From contig CAZQJS010000023.1 of assembly GCA_964593725.1 (NCBI GenBank), forward strand, positions 1-42,898: a stretch of 42,898 bases of DNA. The letters are read 5' to 3'. The position numbers and the translations under genes were made by a program. This DNA is from JAIOSM01 sp964593725 (GTDB lineage: Bacteria > Desulfobacterota > Desulfobacteria > Desulfobacterales > Desulfobacteraceae). The notes beneath the pieces are model-generated. The model did no database searches, was not told where the DNA came from, and saw nothing but the letters and a program-made list of their open reading frames with translations. Of the stretch, positions 17,041 through 24,682 are shown piece after piece. The stretch's first letter is position 1. Each line of letters starts with the position of its first letter.

Positions 17041-17940
17041 CTATCCACGGGATATCAGAGTCAGGGATAGGGGTATTGCCAGAGCTGCGGGGTTATAGGA
17101 CATTTTAGACTGCCTCAACCCCTTAAGTCCAAGGTCCTGCTCCCTGTTCAGGTATTTACACTTGTCCTTAAGATACTCTGCTGTCCCGTGGTTTATCATC
17201 TGGGATGCACCTTTAAAATCCCTGTCTGCTTTTTCAAAATGTATATCATAGGTCATTGTTGCCCCTTCAGAGCTGACAGGACTGAAAATCGAAAATCCGG
17301 CAACCCGGTTTTTATTCAGCAGAACAAGGCCTTTAAGCTTTAAGTCCTTAAAATAGTCAAGGGCCGTGGCAAGGGCAGAAAACTCCTGGCCGATTCCGGC
17401 AGGACCTGACATCTTTTCTGCAAGGTCTGATACGCCTTGTTTAAAAAAGTCAGCAAACAGTTCAATTTTAAAATCAGGAAAGCTCCTTTTAAACTGTGAT
17501 ATGAGATTTTTTTTCTTTGCAAGTTTTTTCCCCTTTAAAGAGCAGAGATCATCAACATTGTAGATATATTCAGCATAATCCCTCTTTTGCTCTACAATAT
17601 AATAATCACTGATTTCAGGAAATTCATTAATATAATCTTCAGTTGCAAGGGCAAAATCCGGTTTAAGACCGATGTCTTCCATTTTTTTTGAAAGCTTTAC
17701 AAGCTCCCTGGGGGAAAAGGCATCACCCAGGGGCATGAAGGAACACTCATCAATGCCGTCATAAATTAAAAGTCTGCCCCGGTATAAGCACCAGGATAGT
17801 CTGGCAGGTTTCTGCCAGCAGAAAAGGTTGGTGAAATTATATTCACAAAACAGAGGATTGAATCGTGCAACAAACAAGTTGACAAAGCTCTGATCTTTTA
17901 TATCAAATCCTGTAAATTCCGGGAACTCTATGGTGTTCAA
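17041..17940 (-). CDS. DUF2156 domain protein (GNAT fold)
   Basis: A 299-residue protein matching DUF2156, related to the C-terminal domain of phosphatidylglycerol lysyltransferases: CEYNFTNLFCW near residue 33, KGKKLAKKKNLISQFKR in the middle, and a C-terminal half with LVLLNKNRVAGFSIFSP, DIHFEKADRDFKGASQMI and YLNREQDLGLKGLRQSK. These folds transfer aminoacyl or acyl groups. There are no membrane helices, so it is not MprF. Its start overlaps the stop of the GNAT gene (ATGA), coupling them. The substrate is unknown; the polyamine genes upstream make an amine acceptor conceivable. Confidence 0.8.
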   Translation of the reverse strand: MNTIEFPEFTGFDIKDQSFVNLFVARFNPLFCEYNFTNLFCWQKPARLSWCLYRGRLLIYDGIDECSFMPLGDAFSPRELVKLSKKMEDIGLKPDFALATEDYINEFPEISDYYIVEQKRDYAEYIYNVDDLCSLKGKKLAKKKNLISQFKRSFPDFKIELFADFFKQGVSDLAEKMSGPAGIGQEFSALATALDYFKDLKLKGLVLLNKNRVAGFSIFSPVSSEGATMTYDIHFEKADRDFKGASQMINHGTAEYLKDKCKYLNREQDLGLKGLRQSKMSYNPAALAIPLSLTLISRG

Positions 17941-18371
17941 TCCTTATATTTCAGGGGGATATAGCCGTCAAGGCGTTCAAATCCGAGTTTTTCGTAAAAA
18001 GAGGATGTTCCGGGCCTGGCAATGAGCCCTATCCAGTCAATATGGTATGCCTTGAGTCTCTTGACAAGCAGCATGATGATTCTTTTTCCAATACCATTGC
18101 TCCTGAACTTTTCCAGCACAGCCACATCCTGGATATAAGCATCACTTGCCTTGTCAGACAAAGCTCTTCCCATGCCGATCATCTTATCTTTAAAAAATGC
18201 ACCTGCAAACAGAGCAGAATCTGCAACAATGGATTTTAAAAATTCAGGGTTTTGATCAAAGGATGCATTCCACCAGCCAGCCGACCTATAGAGTGCTGTA
18301 AGATCAGCAATGGAAGCTTTTGTTATAATCCTGACCTCCACATTGTCCTCAATGGCAGCCATGTTCTGCAT
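17937..18371 (-). CDS. GNAT family N-acetyltransferase
   Basis: A 144-residue acetyltransferase. Motif A, which binds acetyl-CoA pyrophosphate, reads VLEKFRSNGIGKRII, and the C-terminal FYEKLGFERLDGYIPL is typical of motif B. GGGAG lies seven bases before the ATG at 18371. It is 24 bases downstream of speE and coupled to the DUF2156 gene. Polyamine acetylation would fit the context but is not shown by the sequence. Confidence 0.88.
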   Translation of the reverse strand: MQNMAAIEDNVEVRIITKASIADLTALYRSAGWWNASFDQNPEFLKSIVADSALFAGAFFKDKMIGMGRALSDKASDAYIQDVAVLEKFRSNGIGKRIIMLLVKRLKAYHIDWIGLIARPGTSSFYEKLGFERLDGYIPLKYKD

Positions 18372-18395
18372 CCGGCACTCCCGTGTTCTTCATTT

Positions 18396-19262
18396 TCAGA
18401 TATTATTAAACATTTTTTCTGCAAACCCGGGCAGAATAAAGGAAGCCTTGTGTATCTCAGGAGTATAGTACTGAAGTTTTTCCCGGATCTCATCTGGAAT
18501 CTTCCTGGCTGGTATTTCAAGCTCCGGCCCCAGGGAACCAAGGCAGATACCTATATGTCCGCCCGGGTAAGTAGGCACAAGAATACAGGAGTATGCCTGT
18601 ACGCTGAACAACTCCCGTGTTATCTTAACAAGGTTTGTAACGCACTCTTTATGTAGAAAAAAAGACTCCCCCTGGGTTGCAATTATGCCGTTCTTTTTCA
18701 ATGCTCGTTTCAACCCTTCATAAAATGGACGTTCAAACAGTGCCTGTCCGGGTCCGATGGGGTCAGACGAATCAACAATAATCACATCATACTCATCTTT
18801 TTTAGAATCTACAAAAAGATTGCCGTCTCCAATATGGATATTAACCCTTGCATCATCAAAGCCACAGGCAATGTCCGGCAGAAACTCCTTTGCAACCTGT
18901 ATCACCTCTTCATCAATCTCGCAGAAATCAATCCGGCTTACACATTTATGACGTCCGACCTCCCGGAGAACCCCCCCGTCTCCTCCTCCGATTACAAGTA
19001 TATTTTCAGGTTCCGGATGGGCAAACATGGGGACATGGGCCATCATCTCATGGTAGGCAAACTCATCGGGTTCAGTGAGCTGGATTATTCCGTCCAGAAC
19101 AAGCATTTTCCCGAAATTCTTTGTCCTGTAAAGGTCAATCTGCTGGAACTTACTCCTTTTACTGTATAAAACCTCCTGGATCTCAAGGGAGAGTGCGACT
19201 CCCGGCCACATGGGACATATCTCGGAAAACCAGCCGTCAACTATTTTGTTTAAATTTTTCAT
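18396..19262 (-). CDS. speE: Spermidine synthase (polyamine aminopropyltransferase)
   Basis: Transfers the aminopropyl group of decarboxylated S-adenosylmethionine to putrescine or a related amine. A 288-residue protein of the spermidine synthase fold: N-terminal strand region with DGIIQLTEPDEFAYHEMMAH, the nucleotide loop VIGGGDGGVLREV, FCEIDEEVI, then VDSSDPIGPG with the catalytic Asp, and GESFFLHKE. It lies just downstream of speD on the same strand, completing the AdoMet-dependent spermidine route. No ornithine or arginine decarboxylase gene of a standard type is in the window. Confidence 0.96.
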   Translation of the reverse strand: MKNLNKIVDGWFSEICPMWPGVALSLEIQEVLYSKRSKFQQIDLYRTKNFGKMLVLDGIIQLTEPDEFAYHEMMAHVPMFAHPEPENILVIGGGDGGVLREVGRHKCVSRIDFCEIDEEVIQVAKEFLPDIACGFDDARVNIHIGDGNLFVDSKKDEYDVIIVDSSDPIGPGQALFERPFYEGLKRALKKNGIIATQGESFFLHKECVTNLVKITRELFSVQAYSCILVPTYPGGHIGICLGSLGPELEIPARKIPDEIREKLQYYTPEIHKASFILPGFAEKMFNNI

Positions 19263-19283
19263 AATCAGATAACAACTGCCCCA

Positions 19284-20138
19284 CTACTGTCTCAATGCAA
19301 TCTGCATTTTATAGTTATCTCCTTTGAAAAACAGGGTTGCAAACTCGGCAATTTTCCTTGGCTCATAGAACTTGCAGCTGAAAATATCAATAAATGCACT
19401 ATTGGATGCATTGGCAAAATGTCCTGATATAAGGGACGTTTCAATAAGCTGGGTCATACTGAATCCTTCCACTTTTTCATCCTCGCCGAAATGGACTATC
19501 CTGCACCTGCCAAACCGCTTCATGCCGATCATGTCGCAGAGTTCACACACAAATTGTTCAATTTTATCTGCATTCCTGATGGTATCAGGGTCACACATAT
19601 AAATATCCACGGAGGTCAATACTCCCCAGGGGTTCTTCCTTGCATACTCCTTTTCCCAGGATATGGGGAAAATATCTTTGTTGTCAACCATATGGGCAAT
19701 ATCGGTCTCTTTTGTGATATTGTTCCGGCCAAAGGGGCGGGATATTAATCCCCGGTTCTGATCAGAAGATATAACAACATTTTCCGACTTAAACGAGTCC
19801 TTCATGGAATCAATTGCCGCCTCAAGATCAATCTTATCACCACAGGTGAATATATCAACGGCTGCATAATTGTGTTCAGGCCATGCATGGACAGTAAAAT
19901 GGGACTCGGCAATTATAACAACACCGCTTACACCCTGGGGCTGAAAATTGTGAAATGACGAGCTTATGACAGTGGCACCGCTTCCGGAAGCTGCTTTAAG
20001 CATTGCTTTTTCAACTTTCTCTTTGTCAAGGAGAAGGTCTCTGCCGCAGTTATAATATTCAATGGTCAGCTGCCTGCCCAGGGCAAAGGATACATCCTGC
20101 CCGGAACTTCCAACAAATTTTCTATTCTTATCAAGCAT
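19284..20138 (-). CDS. speD: S-adenosylmethionine decarboxylase proenzyme, tandem double-domain form
   Basis: Pyruvoyl enzyme that decarboxylates AdoMet for spermidine synthesis. Start chosen at 20138 (MLDKNRKF), where GGAGAG lies 8 bases upstream. The first domain (1-120) is a class 1B SpeD: self-cleavage at E78-S79 in AESHFTVHAW, with His84 and Cys99 at the same +5 and +20 spacing known for the Thermotoga enzyme. It continues into a second SpeD-like domain (about 165-284). There Ser235, His240 and Cys255 keep exactly that +5/+20 spacing (ETSLISGHF, IDIFSCK), but the E-S-H motif reads T-S-L. A usual class 1B protein is about 120-140 residues, so this is a fused duplication. Confidence 0.92.
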   Translation of the reverse strand: MLDKNRKFVGSSGQDVSFALGRQLTIEYYNCGRDLLLDKEKVEKAMLKAASGSGATVISSSFHNFQPQGVSGVVIIAESHFTVHAWPEHNYAAVDIFTCGDKIDLEAAIDSMKDSFKSENVVISSDQNRGLISRPFGRNNITKETDIAHMVDNKDIFPISWEKEYARKNPWGVLTSVDIYMCDPDTIRNADKIEQFVCELCDMIGMKRFGRCRIVHFGEDEKVEGFSMTQLIETSLISGHFANASNSAFIDIFSCKFYEPRKIAEFATLFFKGDNYKMQIALRQ

Positions 20139-20255
20139 TAATGCTTCTCTCCAGAGAATAATGGTTATAAACCTTATATTATAAAACCTATTGGCCAATA
20201 ATCAAGGGTATATTAAGCATAAACTGTATAATTTATAATAAAAAAACAGCTGAAT

Positions 20256-20957
20256 TCAATAATTTTCCATTATTGATTTAAACCTTTCAAATTCAGTATC
20301 AACCGGAAGCCTCCTGGCTTTTAATTTTTCAATCATACCCTTTTCATTAAACCTAATGTAGGGGTTTACCTTTAGCTCATCTTCCAGGGTTGAGACAATT
20401 TCTCCATGGGGATTATATTTTTTCATATACTTTTCAATATCAGGGTTGCCAGTATCAATGGCACCTGCAATTTCCAGGGATTCTTCCACATAATCATGGC
20501 CTGCATATATTCTTGTGCTCCCTGGAAAAGCGATAACCCTTTTAAGGGAATTAAAAAATGCATTAAAATCATTGGAAAAACAGTTACCCACAGTGCCGTT
20601 GAACAGAGTATCCCCGGTTACAAGAAAATCATCTGTCCAGAAGATAATGGAATCAAGGGTATGGCCCGGTGCATGAAAAATATTAAGCACCTCTTTGCCA
20701 ATGGCCACTGTCTGATCTGATCGGATTTTCCCCGGATCCAGAAATTCACCGCTGGTTCTTTTCAGTAATTCCTTGTTCCCGGGGGTATGATCATAATGGG
20801 AGTGGGTATTGGTAATAATTCTTATGCTGATATTGTTTCTGTCCGCGAACAATAGTGTCTCATCAACTGCTCCACCATCAATGGCGATACCTGTATCACC
20901 TGAATATACAAGGTATCCCAGGTTATCACTGGAATATCTGAACTGTTTAATATCCAT
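20256..20957 (-). CDS. Metallo-beta-lactamase-fold hydrolase, glyoxalase II-like
   Basis: A 233-residue hydrolase with the binuclear metal motif THSHYDHTPG (HxHxDH), a second metal histidine in HAPGHTLDS, Asp in VTGDTLF and a final His in YAGHDYVEE. This is the glyoxalase II/persulfide dioxygenase-like branch. It is shorter than classic GloB and lacks its full C-terminal substrate domain. It is monocistronic or the first gene before speD. The actual thioester substrate is unknown. Confidence 0.88.
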   Translation of the reverse strand: MDIKQFRYSSDNLGYLVYSGDTGIAIDGGAVDETLLFADRNNISIRIITNTHSHYDHTPGNKELLKRTSGEFLDPGKIRSDQTVAIGKEVLNIFHAPGHTLDSIIFWTDDFLVTGDTLFNGTVGNCFSNDFNAFFNSLKRVIAFPGSTRIYAGHDYVEESLEIAGAIDTGNPDIEKYMKKYNPHGEIVSTLEDELKVNPYIRFNEKGMIEKLKARRLPVDTEFERFKSIMENY

Positions 20958-21033
20958 AAAAGCTCCTGTATTGAATATTATTATTGTTTCATTGACATCA
21001 TATCTTTATTTTATAAAATTTTCCATCTGATTA

Positions 21034-21069
21034 AAAGGAGCATTTTAAAAGGGGTATCCCTGCTCCTTT
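21034..21069. promoter_or_regulatory. Inverted repeat upstream of the rubredoxin cluster
   Basis: AAAGGAGCA (21034-21042) and TGCTCCTTT (21061-21069) are perfect 9-base arms with an 18-base centre that itself contains GGG-GTAT-CCC. It lies between divergent genes, about 20 bases upstream of a sigma-54-like element. It could be an activator site or a hairpin; the sequence alone does not decide. Confidence 0.45.
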
Positions 21070-21090
21070 GGATTTTCAACCTCCACGCTG

Positions 21091-21106
21091 TGGCATGATT
21101 ATTGAA
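21091..21106 (+). promoter_or_regulatory. Sigma-54-like promoter element of the rubredoxin cluster
   Basis: TGGCATGATTATTGAA has TGGCA at -24 and TTGA at -12 with ten bases between GG and GA. The consensus -12 GC is replaced by GA. It is about 83 bases before the first small gene. Confidence 0.4.
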
Positions 21107-21188
21107 AGCTTAGTTTACAACACCCGATGTTAATGGTTATTCAGGTGATCAGATGTCCTGAAAAACCGGTAAACCAAGGAGGTAGATT

Positions 21189-21353
21189 ATGACAAGCTGG
21201 ATGTGCAATAAATGTGGATATACTCAGGAAGCTGAGACACCGCCGGACAAGTGTCCGTCGTGCAGGAGCGAATGCTCGTTTGTTGACAACTCATGTTACA
21301 CGCCGGATTGCATGGGAACCCCAAGTGATCCTAAAATAAAACAGGATAAATAG
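21189..21353 (+). CDS. Small rubredoxin-like cysteine-rich protein (54 aa)
   Basis: A 54-residue protein preceded by a perfect AGGAGG ribosome site. It starts MTSWMCNKCGY, followed by DKCPSC, so Cys6, Cys9, Cys22 and Cys25 form a rubredoxin-like iron or zinc site like that at the end of rubrerythrins. Three more cysteines (29, 36, 41) follow, which ordinary rubredoxins lack. It is the first gene of a cluster with a rubredoxin, a ferredoxin and a rubrerythrin, so an electron-carrier role in oxygen or peroxide defence is likely. Confidence 0.85.
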   Translation: MTSWMCNKCGYTQEAETPPDKCPSCRSECSFVDNSCYTPDCMGTPSDPKIKQDK

Positions 21354-21367
21354 GAGAGGACAAAACA

Positions 21368-21547
21368 ATGGCAGAACCCAAAGATATGTATCAATGCCAG
21401 ACAGTTAACTGCGGTTACACCTATAACCCGGACAGGGGAGACAGAAAAGGTAAGATTGCCAGGGGAACAAAATTTGAAGATCTTCCCGAAGATTGGCGAT
21501 GCCCCATATGCGGCGCAACTGTCAAGGCCTTTAAGCCCCTTGGTTAA
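21368..21547 (+). CDS. rub: Rubredoxin with CX4C first knuckle (59 aa)
   Basis: Electron carrier holding one iron on four cysteines. The second knuckle is the usual CPICGA and the middle shows GTKFEDLPEDWRCP. The first knuckle is CQTVNCGYTYNP, so Cys10 and Cys15 are separated by four residues instead of two. That matches the rubredoxin-2 type described from Desulfovibrio desulfuricans ATCC 27774. It should take electrons from NADH:rubredoxin oxidoreductase (encoded at 23552-24682) and reduce the rubrerythrins and desulfoferrodoxin. Confidence 0.93.
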   Translation: MAEPKDMYQCQTVNCGYTYNPDRGDRKGKIARGTKFEDLPEDWRCPICGATVKAFKPLG

Positions 21548-21628
21548 GGAAAGAATCAGGGGACATGAAATCAGAAGACAATGTAAATAGTAACAAACTT
21601 TAAACTAACAAAGGAGGCAGCAGCCAAA

Positions 21629-21820
21629 ATGAAAGTAATCATTACAAAACAATGCATGGGAGACAGAAACTGTAACGATCTTTGTCCGGAAGTATTTGAG
21701 TATGACGAAGATGAACTGAAATCAACGGTTAAAATGGATGATATTCCTGACCATCTTAAGGATATTATCCGCAAGGCAGCTGATGAATGCGGTGCAGATG
21801 CCATTATAATAGAAGAATAA
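21629..21820 (+). CDS. Single-cluster ferredoxin with an Asp in place of the second Cys ligand
   Basis: A 63-residue ferredoxin with the pattern C9-x2-D12-x2-C15-x3-C19-P and a distal ECGAD cysteine. Aspartate at the second ligand position is the feature of Pyrococcus furiosus ferredoxin, which can hold a [4Fe-4S] or [3Fe-4S] cluster. The interior after PEVFEYDEDE is typical of single-cluster ferredoxins. GGAGG lies well placed before the ATG. It sits between rubredoxin and rubrerythrin genes. Confidence 0.88.
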   Translation: MKVIITKQCMGDRNCNDLCPEVFEYDEDELKSTVKMDDIPDHLKDIIRKAADECGADAIIIEE

Positions 21821-21838
21821 AAAGAGGATAAGATATAA

Positions 21839-22411
21839 ATGAAATTCAGGGAAAGCAGAACTGCAAAAAACCTTCATGCATCTTTTGCCGCTGAAACCCA
21901 GGCAAGAACACGGTATGATTTTTTTTCTGACCGGGCAAGGGATGAAGGGTTTATGCAGATAGCAAAAATATTTTCTGAAACTGCAAAACAGGAATATGAG
22001 CATGCACTGCGTTTTTTTAAATTTTTCAATGGCGGAGAGCTTGAAGTTAAATGGGTCTTTCCAACTGGTGTTATTAAAGATACACGGGCAAACCTTTTAT
22101 CAGCTGCTGCCCTTGAAAAATATGTCAGTGAAGATATGTATGCAAACTTTGCTGAAACAGCGCGTAAAGAGGGATTTGAACGGGCTGAGGATACATTTAA
22201 TAATATTATTGTGGCAGAGCAGCACCATGAACAGCTCTATCTTGAACTTGCCGATAACATGGCAAACAACAAAGTATTTAATAAAGATGAAGAAAAGGTC
22301 TGGCGCTGCCTCAGCTGTGGTTATCTCCACAAAGGCAAATCTGCCCCGGATAAATGCCCGGCCTGTGTAAAGCCCACAGGATATTTTGAATTACTTTTTA
22401 AAAACTGGTAA
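21839..22411 (+). CDS. rbr: Rubrerythrin (first copy)
   Basis: Reduces hydrogen peroxide at a di-iron centre in a four-helix bundle, with a C-terminal rubredoxin-like domain. The 190-residue protein shows the first-helix Glu in AAETQARTRYDFF, ExxH in EYEHALRF, a second pair in EQHHEQLY, and the iron site CLSCGY plus CPAC at the end. Last gene of the rubredoxin cluster; a long hairpin follows. It shares its overall layout with the second copy on the opposite strand but is clearly diverged from it. Confidence 0.95.
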   Translation: MKFRESRTAKNLHASFAAETQARTRYDFFSDRARDEGFMQIAKIFSETAKQEYEHALRFFKFFNGGELEVKWVFPTGVIKDTRANLLSAAALEKYVSEDMYANFAETARKEGFERAEDTFNNIIVAEQHHEQLYLELADNMANNKVFNKDEEKVWRCLSCGYLHKGKSAPDKCPACVKPTGYFELLFKNW

Positions 22412-22420
22412 AATCATAAA

Positions 22421-22460
22421 AGCACAATAGACGAGACAGTTCTGTCCTGTCTATTGTGCT
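22421..22460. terminator. Bidirectional hairpin terminator between rubrerythrin and desulfoferrodoxin
   Basis: Twelve-base perfect arms AGCACAATAGAC (22421-22432) and GTCTATTGTGCT (22449-22460), with an inner GACAG/CTGTC stem. The genes on both sides converge on it. A-rich sequence precedes it and a T-rich stretch follows, so it can serve both strands. Confidence 0.85.
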
Positions 22461-22477
22461 TAATCTATTTTCCGGTC

Positions 22478-22858
22478 CTAATATTCCCACAGACCATGGA
22501 GGTTGCAATACTCCCGTGCTGTCACCTTGTCAGCATCAGTATAGAAAGTGGCACAGGGTTCATCTGATGCGCTTAAAAACTTTCTTTGTATCAATGTACC
22601 ATCCTCCGAGACAAGTTCAATAAATGAGATCAGATGCTCTTCTGTCATGGGGTGCGGCACACTTCCCACCTTGACCAGGTATCCGCCGTCAATCTTTTCC
22701 ACAACCGGGACATGTTTCTCCCTGGCTGCATCAACTGTATTGGCTACGATGCGATCCATGGGTTCGCCGCAGCACATGACCGGAGGTTCCTCTCCATGGA
22801 GTACCTGTACTATGTTTCCGCACTTGCCACATTTATAAATACCATATTTTTCAGCCAT
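22478..22858 (-). CDS. dfx: Desulfoferrodoxin (superoxide reductase)
   Basis: Reduces superoxide to hydrogen peroxide without making oxygen. The N-terminal desulforedoxin-type iron site has CGKCG and CCGEPM. The C-terminal superoxide reductase centre has its His ligands in KHVPVV, VPHPMTEEHL and CNLHGLW, the last motif giving the Cys and His ligands. The 126-residue length is that of two-centre desulfoferrodoxins. It follows the second rubrerythrin on the same strand, 23 bases away. Confidence 0.97.
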   Translation of the reverse strand: MAEKYGIYKCGKCGNIVQVLHGEEPPVMCCGEPMDRIVANTVDAAREKHVPVVEKIDGGYLVKVGSVPHPMTEEHLISFIELVSEDGTLIQRKFLSASDEPCATFYTDADKVTAREYCNLHGLWEY

Positions 22859-22881
22859 TTTACCTCTCCTTTCTTAATAAA

Positions 22882-23460
22882 TTAATAGTTTTCCGGCAGC
22901 AGTTCAAAATAGGCTCTGGCATGGGCACATGCAGGGCATAAATCCGGTGCTTCACTGCCTTTATGGTTATATCCGCAATTCCTGCATCTCCATGTAACAC
23001 TCTGTTTCCTTTTAAACACACATCCCTTTTCAATATTATCCATAAGGGCAAGGTACCGCTTTTCATGGTACAGTTCTGCCACAGCTATTGCTTCAAAGAG
23101 TGCTGCAATATCACCAAAACCCTCCTGCCTTGCCGTGGCGGCAAACTCCGGATACATGGTTGTGTGCTCATGGTTTTCACCTGCTGCAGCTGCTTTGAGA
23201 TTCTCTTTTGTCCCGCCTATTATCCCTGCAGGAAAACCTGCTGTAATCTCAAGTTCTTCTCCTGATTCAAGAAACCTGAACAACCGCTTTGCATGCTCCT
23301 TTTCATGATTGGCTGTCTCTTCAAAAATTGATTGAATCTGTACATACCCTTCTTTTTTTGCTTTGGAAGCAAAATATGTATATCGGTTCCTGGCCTGGGA
23401 TTCTCCTGCAAAGGCAGCAAGAAGGTTCTTTTCTGTCCTGGTTCCCTTTAATTGTACCAT
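22882..23460 (-). CDS. rbr: Rubrerythrin (second copy)
   Basis: A second 192-residue peroxide reductase. Iron ligands are visible in AGESQARNRYTYF, HEKEHAKRLF, VAELYHEKRY and, for the rubredoxin-type site, WRCRNCGY plus CPACAHARAYFELLPENY. It is close to the canonical Desulfovibrio rubrerythrin sequence. AGGAGG precedes the ATG. It is grouped with desulfoferrodoxin and NADH:rubredoxin oxidoreductase on the minus strand. Confidence 0.96.
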   Translation of the reverse strand: MVQLKGTRTEKNLLAAFAGESQARNRYTYFASKAKKEGYVQIQSIFEETANHEKEHAKRLFRFLESGEELEITAGFPAGIIGGTKENLKAAAAGENHEHTTMYPEFAATARQEGFGDIAALFEAIAVAELYHEKRYLALMDNIEKGCVFKRKQSVTWRCRNCGYNHKGSEAPDLCPACAHARAYFELLPENY

Positions 23461-23513
23461 TTTTTCCTCCTGAAATCATTGAATTATTAAATTATTATAA
23501 ATATCTCCATTTT

Positions 23514-23535
23514 ATCAATAACAGCTGTTATTGAT
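23514..23535. repeat. 22-base perfect palindrome between nroR and rubrerythrin
   Basis: The 22 bases at 23514-23535 are a perfect palindrome, centre AACAGCTGTT. It lies between the end of the NADH:rubredoxin oxidoreductase gene and the start of the second rubrerythrin, about 55-75 bases ahead of the rubrerythrin ATG. No U-run follows on the minus strand, so an operator is more likely than a terminator. Confidence 0.55.
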
Positions 23536-23551
23536 CTTTCTGTTATTAATC

Positions 23552-24682
23552 TTACCGGATCTGCTGCACAAGGTCGGAAAAACGCTCTGTGCTGCCAAGC
23601 ATGATACACCCTGCAAGTTTCCCGTCCTTTTTAACTATTTTTTCATAGCTGTTTTCACCCTTTTTAATATCGCTTTCAAGTTTATTATCCACATCAATAT
23701 CCCCTGCCGAGGCAAGGGCAATCCCGGCAACTTTTAACCGGTTTGAAGGCACCACAGGTTCATAGACAGCAGCAGTTCCCGCCATATTACAGCCTGCTGT
23801 TCTGCCCTGGTCCATGGCTTCGGGCCAGATGGAAAAGTTTGCTCCTTCAAACTGGGCAACATCCCCGGCAGCATAGACACTGTCAAGGGTTGTTTTCATA
23901 TGTTTATCCACAACAACTGCCCTGTCAATTTTCAAACCCAGATCTTCTGCAAGCTTAAGATCAGGCCGTACTCCAGCGGAAAAAAGAACCATATCTGCCT
24001 TTATAATTTCACCTGACTCAAGCTGTACACCTGTGACAGTATCATTACCGCAAATCTCCTTTGTCCTTGCATCCAGCCTGAAATTAAAACCCTTGCTTTC
24101 AAGAAGTTTTCTTAATATTGATGCACCCTCTTTATCCATCTGACGGGGTAGAAGACGGTCAAAAAATTCAACAATTGTTACTAAAAGACCTCTTTTAACA
24201 AATGCATGACCTGCTTCAATGCCAAGAAGTCCACCGCCTATGATCACAATATTTCCCCCATGGGCCAAAGCATTAATAATATTTTCCGCATCCCTGACCG
24301 TTCTCAGGGCAAATATATTTTCCTTTGAGTTTCCTTTAACAGGTGGTATGAACGGACTGCTGCCCGTTGCCAGCAAAAGGCGGTCAAAATCGTACAGGTT
24401 TCCTGCGCTGTCCCTGGCTTTTTTCAGGGCGTGATCAATATTTATAATTGAAGTTTCAAGTTTCAGATTGATTCTGAGATCATCATACCATTTATCATTT
24501 TTTACAACCAGATCAGACTGTTCTGCATTGCCTGCCACATAATCAGGCAGTCTGATTCTGGAATAGAATGGTATTTTTTCCTTTGTAAACATGGTTATCA
24601 AACCGTCAGGATCATTTTTTCTGATCTCTGCTGCAGCTTCGGTTCCAGCCACACCATTTCCTATTATCAAATATTTTTTCAT
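23552..24682 (-). CDS. nroR: NADH:rubredoxin oxidoreductase-type flavoprotein
   Basis: FAD/NAD(P)H oxidoreductase that reduces rubredoxin. The N-terminal FAD loop is IIGNGVAGTEAA, the NADH loop VIIGGGLLGIEAG, and the second FAD motif VYAAGDVAQF. The segment IPFYSRIRLPDYVAG is typical of the rubredoxin reductase/nitrite reductase-like branch. The 376-residue length fits. There is no redox-active disulfide. The neighbours (two rubrerythrins, rubredoxin, desulfoferrodoxin) support the role as entry point of electrons. A promoter lies upstream at 24745-24772. Confidence 0.88.
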   Translation of the reverse strand: MKKYLIIGNGVAGTEAAAEIRKNDPDGLITMFTKEKIPFYSRIRLPDYVAGNAEQSDLVVKNDKWYDDLRINLKLETSIINIDHALKKARDSAGNLYDFDRLLLATGSSPFIPPVKGNSKENIFALRTVRDAENIINALAHGGNIVIIGGGLLGIEAGHAFVKRGLLVTIVEFFDRLLPRQMDKEGASILRKLLESKGFNFRLDARTKEICGNDTVTGVQLESGEIIKADMVLFSAGVRPDLKLAEDLGLKIDRAVVVDKHMKTTLDSVYAAGDVAQFEGANFSIWPEAMDQGRTAGCNMAGTAAVYEPVVPSNRLKVAGIALASAGDIDVDNKLESDIKKGENSYEKIVKKDGKLAGCIMLGSTERFSDLVQQIR

